Positions 54,226 through 64,000 of a stretch of 64,000 nucleotides of DNA are shown here, piece by piece. The stretch is from positions 340,242 to 404,241 of the forward strand of contig NTMA01000059.1 of assembly GCA_002917075.1 (NCBI GenBank). The letters run 5' to 3'. The notes below the pieces were generated by a model, which searched no databases, had not been told where the DNA came from, and saw only the letters and a program-made list of their open reading frames with translations. The translations under genes and the position numbers were made by a program. Origin of the DNA: Hawksworthiomyces lignivorus. Its lineage: Eukaryota > Ascomycota > Sordariomycetes > Ophiostomatales > Ophiostomataceae. Every line of letters starts with the position of its first letter. Position 1 is the first letter of the stretch.

Positions 54226-55924
54226 CTTGGAGAAGGCGAATGTTGCTGAGTTGGACGTAATGCTTGCTGTGCGCTATCCGCGTCGTCTGGTCTCGCTGCC
54301 AGGTGACAAAAGTGTGGCTCTCTAGTTCCAAGTTTGTCGTAATCCGTAATACAGTAATCCAGTACACAAGTCCGCCTGGGTTGGTGACTGGTGGTTAGAC
54401 AGAACTGCTGACTGGATGCCCCCAAAAGACAAAGAGTCTAAAAAAAGATGAGAAAGGAAATAGTAAAGAGTGAAAAAATATTAAGATCGCTCAAGGAGCG
54501 GCCGCCGCAAGAAAAACAAGAACGATTAAGCCGGCTGTATCGTCCAGAATTGAGATGGTAAGAGGGAAGGCGGAGGCGCGATCGCGAGTAGAGGAGAGAG
54601 AAGGGAGGAAGAAGGGCAGAAAGCAGACAATTATTCCCTATCGGCCAAACTAATACATTGTCGATATTTCGCTCGCGGATTCGATGAGATTAAGTTTGTG
54701 CGAGAAAAAAAAAAGAGGACAAGAGAGAGCAGAACAGAGCAGAAACAAGAAACAAAAGAAATGAAGAGAGTGAGATAGAAGTCGCTGTAGGGAGAGCGAC
54801 AAAGAGAAGCGCGTGGGTGCGCAAGTTAGAACGACGTTCGATATGTCCTGCACACGTCTCGGATCGTGTGAAGCCGTTCTTCAGAGAATTATCGTGAAAG
54901 AAAGAAATATGAAATGGTGAAAAGAGATCAAAGACAGCAGAAGAGAATAGAAAATACGAAGAGGAATTGGGTGGGTGGGAAAAGAAAAGGCGGCAAGGGA
55001 ATCGCTCTCGTACCTTGAGAGGGAGGGACAAGACAAGGGAGGGGGGGAAGAGTGGGTGAGATGTGTGTGTGAAAGACAGGTCGATCGGTTCTGCCTTTGA
55101 GTGACTCCGTTACTCGTACACAAAGAGCAGAGGAGAAAAGCCAAGACGGATTGAAGTGAAGTGCCAAAACAGACAGGGGTTTGCCTGGGAATTGGAAGGG
55201 GAAGGGGATGATTGGAGGGTATTGGCAGTGGAGTTTGTGTGGAGAGGGTGGGATCTAGCAGGCGCTGCTGGTGCTCGTTGAAGAAATGGGGCCCTTATTT
55301 CCTCTGCGTTTTACACTGCAGGTCTCAAAATAAACAAGACGAGAGACGGCAGAGAAAGATGAACGGAGGCGCTGGCTGGGGGGGCGTTGTTTGCTGGACG
55401 GAGAGGGTCAATGGGTCAAAGGTGGTTGGGAAAGACAATAAAAAAAAAGAAAAAGAAAAAGAAGAGATTAGTGGTCGAGGCCTAGGTCGAGGCTCGGAGA
55501 GAAACAATACAGGGCGCTAGAGACGAAGAGAAAAGAGAGAGAGAAGTATACGAGAACCGCCACGAGGAGGATGTCTTTACCCTGTTTTGCTACGTAGGAC
55601 AAGAAGACACAGAGAGGCAAACGCAAGAGGCAAAAGAGATACAAGAGTCACAGAGAGAGGCAGTTGAGGGGTGGGAATTGGAATAATACGATGTTGGCTA
55701 CGAAACAGACGACAAAAGAGTACTACAAGTATGTAAGATGGTGGTGGATTAAGAGCTGGGTGGGTTCCTTCTGTTCCTTTTCCCTGTATGCTTTTTTCGG
55801 GAAAACCCCCCCAAGAAAAGGAAAATAGAAAAAAAGAAAAAGGAAAAAAAAGGAAAAAAACGAGTTGGTGTTGGGTTGGACTTGCGTCCTGTGGCTTACT
55901 CGTGCGAAAGCCCCACTCAAGAAT
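54226..55924 (-). other. Long pyrimidine-rich leader of the Msg5-like gene
   Basis: On the minus strand this region is strongly CT-rich (blocks 54690-55130 and 55440-55880 on +, read as purine-rich). It lies between the CCAAT/TATA cluster and the start codon, so the 5' leader could be up to about 1.7 kb. Small ORFs occur in it, but none with recognisable sequence. Confidence 0.45.
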
Positions 55925-56065
55925 ATGGTGAGCCAATCACACGACCAATTGCAGGTGTTTGGGACATTCGCACACCTCAGGTCAGCCAATGGCCGCTTGG
56001 CAATGTGATGGAGCGGCGTTTCGACTGGCTCTGGCGCCTACTATAAATAGATTCCCCAGCCAATG
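55925..56065. promoter_or_regulatory. CCAAT-box cluster with TATA-like element
   Basis: Four CCAAT pentamers on the + strand (55933, 55945, 55986 and 56060) lie within 132 bp, with TATAAATA at 56042-56049. CCAAT boxes bound by the Hap/NF-Y complex work in both orientations. The cluster sits at the edge of the CT-rich leader of the Msg5-like gene, so it probably drives that gene. A + strand transcript is also possible, because the TATA sequence reads best in that direction. Confidence 0.5.
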
Positions 56066-59000
56066 GGAGCCGCAGCTCCAAATTCGGCGATTCAAGGGGA
56101 AGGCAGTCACTGGTGCGGTCGCTGTGCCAGGAAGGCGCGAGCGGGTGATTGAACGGGTATCCTCGTCCTCTTCGTCCTCCTCCTCATCCTTACGTTCATC
56201 ATCCAGTGAGAGCAGGCAAGGGTGAGGCCTTTTCTGCCCTTTCTCCCCCCTTCCTAGACCCTTTCTACCTGTTCTACCTAATATTTTGCCTTCTCGCTTC
56301 GCCTACCGTGGCAATAAGCATGCATTTCTCATAATAGCAATTTGCTTAGGTGCCTTTTCTAGGCCTAAGTGCATTCTGTTGGCGCCGTGATTTCATTTCT
56401 TGCCTTTTTTCCGTTCTCTCTGTTTAATTATTTTGGCCTATTCCGCCATCTATCTGTGACTGGTTCTTATCCTCCTGCCTGGAGGAAGACACGGAGAATA
56501 ACCGAGCAATAAGGCGCTGTATATGAAGCATGTAGCATACATACGCTTTGGTGCATCTCTTTCCTACCGTTTTATCCTCTTCTTCCCTCATCTATTTTCT
56601 TGGGTTCGGCCAAATACCACCGTTTTTGCGCTTCTGGAGTTGTCTTGCCAGCAGCGTCTCGACATCGTGCGTTTCTGGTCAATGACTAGGCCGTGATTGC
56701 GCTTCTGCTGTGCATAGTTACTTTGTACGGAGTACATGTATACGCATATGATGTGAAAGGCTTAGCCTTTGTGCAGAGCAAGCGCGAGCATTAATGAGAG
56801 GACCCCTGACGGGTTGCCAGGGCGGCTCTCAGTCCCCTGCTCAGTGTATTTCTGACCCTGCCTCCTGGCTTCAGCTTTTTCTCAGGTGCGCAATATGAAG
56901 TACCTCTTCGTGTCGCGATTTCGCTGCGGTCATACCATTTCAGCCCTCTATCAGGGCATTCTTACCGTTAGTGCTGGTACCCCGTGCTCCTCGATGGATA
57001 CGCAAGTCCTTGCAAGTGTTCAGAAGGGAGCATCGCAAACAAGTATGCGTCATTCCTTGTCGTGGCCTCAAACGGCCACCACAGAGGGTCGTCCCAAGTT
57101 GCATGTTTCATCGCATGCTATCGGCGGCGTACGACTAGATGCGACCAGCCCATTGCCGTCCTATGTTTTGTTTACCCGTTGCCTCGGGGCTGTCATGGTC
57201 GGTTTTGTGGTCATCGTGGAGACGAGAGTGCCTCGGCCGTTGCTACTTTTACGCCTGTGGTCCTCCTCCGTGTTCCGCAATACTGATACAAGGAGTATCT
57301 ATACTAAGGCTTACAGCAGAGGCGTCGGTAGTACAATAGAGCAAATACCCTGCTCATAGCGAAAGAAAAAAAAAAATATGTATGAGACTTCGTAAAATGC
57401 AACAGGGGTTAGCTGTAATTTTACGCAGTGCTGTGCAGCGGGCTGCGCGACTATTTTTAAGTTTAGAATACAGCTCATATTTGTGCTTCTTTTTTTTTGT
57501 GCCTCGCTGTAACCTTCTCAGTTTGGTGAAGAACAGCAATCCTACCAGTATACTCCGTCCTCTGTACACCGCATCCTGGTTAACTCTTGCGAACCGGACA
57601 ATGGAAGAGGTCACTTGCAGCGTTTCATTGTATCCCGGCGGTGTTTTCCTCGTAGTCCTCATTTTTCAATCTCCATATTCTTTTTTTTTTTATTTAGGCG
57701 GGTTTCTTTTTCTACTCCTCTGCAGGAGGAAAGAATCAGTTCAAATACCACACTTCGTACGGCGCACAATCTTGTAGGCTTAAATGCGCAAGGAGGTGTG
57801 GCTCTGATTGTATCTTTCTCATCTTGTTTGTACTTACAATAATAGCGCACGTGACAGCCAATATGTCGTCAGACACTGCACGAAAGACATTCTGATCTGG
57901 CACGCTACGAGTTCCTTGTTTGTCTTGCGGTGGTGGAGAAAGGTAGCAGCAGAGCAGATGCGCCAAGATAGTCATCGGTTGTCGGGAAAGTCTTCTGCTA
58001 ATATGATATAAGACTTGTCCTGAAAGCACGGCAGCATTTTAAGCCAGGTCTCCGCTGTAAGATATTGAGTGTCTTCATTTCCGCAATAGGCACCATACGA
58101 GAGCTACCTTGGTTAGATTAGATGTGTATTATTGTTCAAAGCGGAATAAGATACTACGGTGAACAGGTGTCGCCCGAGGAATAGCGGAAACAGGGAAAAT
58201 AAAAAATTACAGGATACATAGGCTTATGTATGTATTGGGGACAGGGGGAGAAGGGCAGGCAGTACGTGTATATAAAAAGGCACAGGAAATTTATGGCGTA
58301 TTTTTTTGTGGATTTTATTTTATTTTATTTCATTCTTTATTTATCTTATTTTATTCTAATTTTTTAGTTAATAAGGAAGCAGATGCAGTAATCCAAAAGA
58401 GGCAAGGCTGCGCTTGGTTCCTCACCAGCTTAGCAAGGTTTCCCCCCAGAGAAATCTGAAACGCTTCCAATTTGGCTCCCTCCCCTGAGTTAGCGAGCAA
58501 AAAAAGTCCCACTCGCACGCACGCCTTTATTTTCCACCCCTACTAGCGCTCCCGAGGGGACTTGTATTTTGGCCAGGGACGAGAGAAAATTAGCGAGTGG
58601 GATTTTACGCGAGTCGATCGCCCATTAGCAAAAAGGTAATAGCTTCATGAAACCAAAAAGAAATAGAATAGAAAGACGAGAAAAAAATATCATCAGTCTA
58701 GTCTTCATTCTACGTACATGCGGACTACGTCGTATGGATATGGCGATTCAGACGAAAAAGAGAGTAAAATAAAGTATTACGTCAGGATAATTAGGGGATC
58801 GGAAATATGCAGGGAAGTTGAGTTCTGATGCCAAGTTTCGATTTTCCTCTGCGTATCAAAATACACCGCTGGCAGAGTGGAACTTCTCCAAAAGTCGTAA
58901 TTGCAAACTGCGAATTGACGGCGGTGGCGGGCCCTGGCTCCGACAGGATATTCAGATCATTTAGGAATTTCTGGTCTTGTTGTGCAAGAAGTAGGCTGGA

Positions 59001-62000
59001 TGCGAATGCCAAATAGAACAAATCCATCTCCCGGAATACCTAACAGGAACACGCTCGTGTGCCTCCGCTCTGCCTCCCGCGCCTGGTCTTTTGCTGAGCT
59101 GGACCTCCTTCGCTTTTCAAACTTGTTTCTCTCAAACATGACACTGATATAAGTTGTCCATGCCTGTCGGGGTGGGGGGGCGTCGCCTGGGAAGAGAACA
59201 GATACCAAAGAAAGTGAATAAGAAAGAACCCGAGACGCGGACGGCATATCCATATCCAGGCAAGCGCAAGGAACACGGTATAGAAGAGAATTTGGAAAAC
59301 AGAGGATCATTATACCTGGATCCCGTCACAGACAGATTGCCACGGGCGGGAAGAGCAAGGTGTAAACAAAAATCGATCGAAAATCGGGGATATATCCCGC
59401 CTCCAGCTGACGTAGTTGTACAGTTCCACGGAGTATTCGTGTCTCCGCAGAGGCAGTTCCTGCCCTTCCCGTCTCGGCTTGACTGGCCGTCTGGAGGGCA
59501 AAAGCCTCATCTTGGTTTCAAAGAGAGAGGCGTATGCAAGCCGAGGCTAGGGAACAAGAGTAGGAGCACATGAACGACCAGCCTGGCCAGAACCCGGGAC
59601 GTCGGGCACGTTGTACCTCTTGTTCCTCGCGGTTCCTGGCCTTTTTCCATGAACGGTGGCTTTTCTTCTTTTTTTGTTTCCGCCTTCCAAATGCCACCCG
59701 CGGCTTTCCTTTCTCTGCCTTGCTGGGGCAACGGAGCGAGGCTCCCTTTCCTCGCAATCTTGTCTGTCCTGCAAAGCGTCTGCATGCCTTGTTGTTGATG
59801 CCTCGCGCACGAAGCATGCTTGTCGCAGTTTCATTCCTCCCCACGAGAGCTTTTCTCACCTCCCTTCATTTGCTGCCTTGCTTTAGCATAAGCAAAAAAA
59901 AAGTCTGCATCGAGTGATGCTTGATGTTTATCTGATGTGACGACATCTGTCGCTCTATGCAGGGCGTCAAATGCTTTGAAGGAGAAGGACCCAAAGTTTC
60001 ATGAAGAGGGCACCTGACTCTGCTGAGCCTCAGCCTGTCCAACGACGTCATGGTGTCGCCTTCGTCACAGATTGAGCATCGGAATTCCCTTTCTTGGACG
60101 AATGATGCCGCTGAACTCACGATCTCTTGTCGTTTCTTGCTCCTTGAGAAACATGCCGAGAGATTCTCCTTGCAGCACCACAGCTTGACTGCTGCCTGGT
60201 TAGCGAGGGTCCTTGATTTGTTTCTGCAGGCCAGCGCAGAGAGGCATTTGCGACCCAATACAGGAAGCAGCTTGAAAGAGTTCCCTTCCCCGTTTGTTAT
60301 GCGCCCAATCCCATCGAAATGGCATATCGTCGTGACACCAGTGGCGCATGCATTCTGCTGCACGTACGGCGGCCTCCCCTGCCATCTGCCATGTCTTCTA
60401 CCATCTTAAAAGTTCCTTCCCTACACAGATCGAGCGACGATCAAACACCAGTGTCATGAGTGGTGTCCTGCCAGCGGGACGAAACATCGATCAGCCGTGT
60501 GTCAGCTGGAGGGAGGGGCACAAAGAGGGGCACATGGGCATCTGCTGCGCTCTTGCTGTCCTTTCTGAGGGGCTGCTGGGCTGAGCTGTGGTTTTTTGTG
60601 TGAGCTAAACAGGAGTGATGTCACGGTGTGTTTCAAGGCGGGATGGCTTACACAGGAGTCTGACGATGTTGGGCTGTCGCATGGCGTGTAAGCGTCGTGA
60701 CGTCTTCCAGAAACCTGTCGCGGGCCAACGTCACGTGCCAGTGAATAATGGTAGCAGAGAAAGCCAGCGCGTTGTGGAAAAAAATCTTTCTGTTTATCTC
60801 TTCCGGATAATGCAGCTGCGTTGGGCTGTAGTCTACGACGTGTGTCCCTCCGTACGGCAGAAAAATGCCTATTGATGTGCTGTTCTTTCTTCGCATCTGG
60901 GACCGGGCACCGGCTTGTGTTTGCGCTCGGACGATGCCGTGATTAGTATGTGTTGGCAGGACAAATCACCTCGGGTTCGTTCCGAAGCAGTGCAACCGAT
61001 CTTTTACTCGTGGCTTTCCTTTGCCGTACGCGTGGTTGAGTTTCTTCGGCCGACTCTGTGAAAGGTCTGAGATTGTGCAATTCGGCCAACCGCTTCGGGC
61101 AGGAGATGATAAGCACAGAGTTTGCTCCAGCGTTGCACTGACCCGGACAGCAACCTCGCTTGGTCTTGTCTCCCGCCTACCCGTCCGACTAGAATGCTTT
61201 TCAATAAATGTATGGAGTCAGTCATAGACAGATAGTATGGCAGATGGCACTTTGCGCACGGTGGCAGCCAGTCCACGGTCCACAGAAAGGACGCCATTAG
61301 CTCTCTCATGGCGCGTTCCGTCGAAGGAGCTAATGACTATGGAGTCCACTGGAACTATTTGCTGCGTACTTACAGTCCCGTTTCCTCAAGGGGCATACAT
61401 GAGCCATCCTCGTACTTGTACATAGGGAATCCCGGCATCGCACATGGTCGCGGCGCATGTTTTAGCGTATTCGCCCAAAGAGCTAATACGGTACGTCGTG
61501 TGAAAAGAGGACACGCCGCGGTGTTAGTCCAAATCTTCTGATGGCGCTATCGCCGTGTTCCTCTGCCTGTCCCTCTCCATGCCGGTGGGACTGCTGGGGG
61601 AGGAAATAACATCAGCTACGAAAGACTGGAGCAGTGTGAGTGGGACGAGAACAGACGACAGGGAGTGCAGATGCTCAAAAACCGGGTCTCTGCTGAAGAG
61701 TACGAGACGCCAAAAAATAAGAGAGATTGGGTGCTGAAACGTCCAGCAGACGCGCTAGTAAGGACTAGGTGCCTTGGGCCGTTTGGGATGGTAAGAAACA
61801 AGGACAAAACACACACACACACACTGAGATCAGAACCCCAACACCTGCTGTTTCGACCGGGAAACGTCGCTCGTCGTACTTAGTTAGTCGTACTCGAGGT
61901 ACGTACAGCGTCCGTCCGCTGGGCTCGCTTCCCAGAGGGATCGGCGCGCTGGCGGCTGTCCCACAGCATCCCGTACTGGTACCGTACTCCGTACGGCGGA

Positions 62001-64000
62001 CAGTTGGCACGCTATTTGCAAAATGCCAGTTAGTCCACGTTCAAAGTAGCATGCTCTCTGTATCCTGAAAAGTACTCTAGACTTTATGTTTACGTCTATC
62101 TCTGTTTTCAGATATCCTACTAATATAGATTACCGTTGTACATACGTTATCTCGGTGCTGCACGATACAGGGGAAGAGGGCCGTTGAGCGATCTGTTTTG
62201 TTGGCTGGCCAAGTATAGAAGGAAAATGGAAGAGATGATAAATTGTATCTGACCACCACCAAGCCACCTCCTTCCGACCTGGTTTTATTTTTCATTCCGT
62301 GCTCTTCGCTGCAGAACCTACATTGCATATTTATTTTTGCGGAGGCTGCAGTGGCTTATACAGGGACAAGGTGTACATACTATGCAGCGTGCTATTTTTT
62401 TCGTCTCATTCTTTCAAGATTGCGTGGATCTAAGCGCACTGCGTATGTAAGAGCATGGGGGAGGGGGGAAGAGCAGGGAACACAAACCTTGTATTATGTA
62501 GAGGCCTGCCCCTAAAAGGTTCCCTGTCTAAACCACTATCCTTCATTGTTTGAGACCAGGTCTGCGGAGTACATGAGCGCTGCGGCTCTCTCCTTTCGGT
62601 CCCTTGTCGAGAATATCGAAATATTATCTTGTTTCACTTGGCGGGCAGCGATAGGAAAAAGAGAGAGAATGTGTGTGCGACGGCATTCGACGGCTGCCCG
62701 CGGACGGAGAACAAAGTACGCTCCGTTGCTCGTAGTTGTTTTACATACGTATACTTTGTTCTGCGACGAGGGTCGTCTGCTCGTCTCATCTTTTTCTCTG
62801 CAACTTTGAACGCCGGGAAGCAAAATACGACGGTGCGCATTCCACCCCGTGTTTCTCCGTACGAGCGCTGCTGGTCCATTGCGACGTGCTCCGGTTTTTC
62901 GGCTGCTCATTTGAGCACCGTCCCTTCGGTTTTCTAACCGTGGACAGCTCTGCTCGTCACGTCGTACCCAGAACAAAGTCACAAATTAATCAGCCATAGC
63001 TTGCTGCTTCTGCCTTTTCTTCTACTGTTACATCTGATTGTTCAAGTTTGGTATTTGCGATAGCTGTGTAATGTCTATTGTGCCACAGAGGCCACGACGT
63101 CCATAAAGAAAGAGGCTCACCAGCCTGTCGATTTAAAAAACGGCCATTAAGCCGCATCGAATAAGTTAAAGCTGCGTCGATTTGGAAAAGTGATCAGCAA
63201 GAGCCGTGCTTTTTTGCGCCTGGCCCAAGACTGCTAGGACAAACAGCACAAAATACTCCGAATAGCCCGAAGAAGGATAGGAAGCGTCCAGAAAATCTTC
63301 TATCGTGCCGTGCGCACGTCCTGTTGCGATCCCCCTTTTCTCTGCTGCCGACAAGCAAAAAATTTTCTCCTCCTTTCTCCCACTACCAGCCACTTATTAA
63401 TACTTCACCAGCTATATGAACATCGCTATTCTTTTCCCACTGATCGCAAAAGCCCTAGGGGGCTTAATTCTGCATCGTTTGTGCTACTTATCAAGCCCGA
63501 TGTAACATCGCTACTGCATTTTCACTTTCCTACTATTTTTCTTCTTCCATACGGCTTGTGGAGTTGGTCGAAATTGAAAGAAGAAAGCATGGACAGAAAG
63601 AGACAAAAGAAAAAGAAAGAAGCCAAAGCAACAACGGCTGATGATGAAAAGGCTGCGATCCCGCAGCCAATCTGGATTTGATCGGAGAAAGAAAAAATAA
63701 AAATAAAAATAAAAAGGAAACAACGCACATGCATTGGCTTGCAGAAATAGATGCAGCTGGCATGCAGCTCGACGAGGACCGAACAGCTGCACTAATAAAG
63801 ATTCTCCGTAATATGCTGATGTCTCCTGTAACTGGCTGGGCCGCCGCGCAGCACAAGAGCCGATACAACCATGCTGTACTTTGTCGTCCGTACATACATA
63901 TGTGTACTCCGTACTGTTCTTTAATTTAGCGTGCAAGGGTTTGTGCCCTCTTTGCTTTTTCCTGCCAGTCCTCCACTTTTGACAGTTTTTTGGGGGGGGG
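56066..64000. other. 7.9-kb gene-poor right end
   Basis: I find no gene with recognisable domains. ATG-started ORFs reach about 157 codons (56886-57359) and 165 codons (minus, 59866-60363) but resemble nothing I know. The region carries three of the seven TACGGAGTA/TACTCCGTA 9-mers (56726, 61985, 63905), a cluster of GTAC tetramers (61876-61994), an (AC) run near 61808 and a G9 run at the window edge. No transposon ends or transposase fragments were recognised. Confidence 0.5.
61876..61994. repeat. Cluster of eight GTAC palindromes
   Basis: GTAC occurs eight times in 119 bp (61876, 61890, 61899, 61903, 61973, 61979, 61984 and 61991), against about one per 256 bp expected. The last two frame an exact TACTCCGTA. 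No gene is nearby. Confidence 0.7.

Noticed and set aside
56886..57359. 157-codon + strand ORF in the right-end region
   Set aside because: No recognisable sequence, no promoter-like or pyrimidine-rich leader directly before it; length is marginal for chance.
59866..60363. 165-codon minus ORF
   Set aside because: No family resemblance and overlapping ORFs on the other strand; not enough to call a gene.
1..64000. Secondary-metabolite or effector cluster
   Set aside because: No PKS, NRPS, terpene synthase, P450 or small secreted cysteine-rich gene with a convincing signal peptide was seen; the genes are housekeeping and signalling.
63992..64000. G9 run at the window end
   Set aside because: Too short to interpret at an arbitrary boundary.

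Overview
The window reads as nuclear DNA of a filamentous ascomycete, most likely a Sordariomycete; a hypocrealean is my best guess, but sequence alone does not settle it. The reasons are short GT-AG introns (43-159 nt, one of 430 nt) with CTAAC/CTGAC-type branch sites, GC-rich coding exons set in long spacers of more balanced composition, pyrimidine-rich leaders before start codons, and a gene set typical of Pezizomycotina. There is no operon structure, CRISPR array, recognisable transposase, rRNA or convincing tRNA.

I support twelve protein-coding genes. From left to right: MRH4 mitochondrial DEAD-box helicase (-, 531-2564); a CBM48/AMPK-type glycogen-binding-domain protein (+, 4405-6171); IWR1, the RNA polymerase II import factor (+, 6711-8500); a fungal protein with a putative homeodomain-like segment (-, 9248-11445); a histidine-phosphatase-superfamily protein, possibly TFIIIC tau55-like (-, 19524-21399); PAS kinase PSK1 (-, 22781-26765); an F-box/LRR protein ending in a CaaX box (+, 33246-35522); a TBC1D5-like Rab GAP (-, 36257-39248); an uncharacterised acidic protein with gamma-ear-type motifs and a C-terminal Cys/His motif (+, 40295-42460); a three-KH-domain RNA-binding protein (+, 45956-47276); HUT1 UDP-galactose transporter (+, 49145-50625); and an MSG5-like MAP-kinase phosphatase (-, 51406-54225). 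Exon borders were set by joining reading frames at consensus splice sites, and every joint preserves phase.

The rest is unusually roomy: about 8.1 kb (11446-19523), 6.5 kb (26766-33245), 3.5 kb (42461-45955) and 9.8 kb (54226-64000) hold no gene I can support. These spacers carry homopolymer A/T tracts (one of 84 A), small microsatellites, a 9-bp minisatellite, and a recurring 9-mer, TACGGAGTA/TACTCCGTA, seven exact copies of which all lie outside coding regions. Pyrimidine-rich tracts sit on the coding strand upstream of most genes and suggest long 5' leaders.

The genes are housekeeping and signalling functions, not a pathway cluster: RNA metabolism (MRH4, KH protein), transcription machinery (IWR1, perhaps the tau55-like protein), kinase/phosphatase signalling (PSK1, MSG5-like), ubiquitin ligase adaptor (F-box), and membrane traffic or ER (TBC, the adaptor-like protein, HUT1). 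I found no clear new multi-gene system. The best leads are regulatory and post-translational: a spliced upstream ORF whose stop overlaps the PSK1 start, a prenylation signal on the F-box protein, the repeated 9-mer, and gamma-ear-type motifs in the 721-residue protein.
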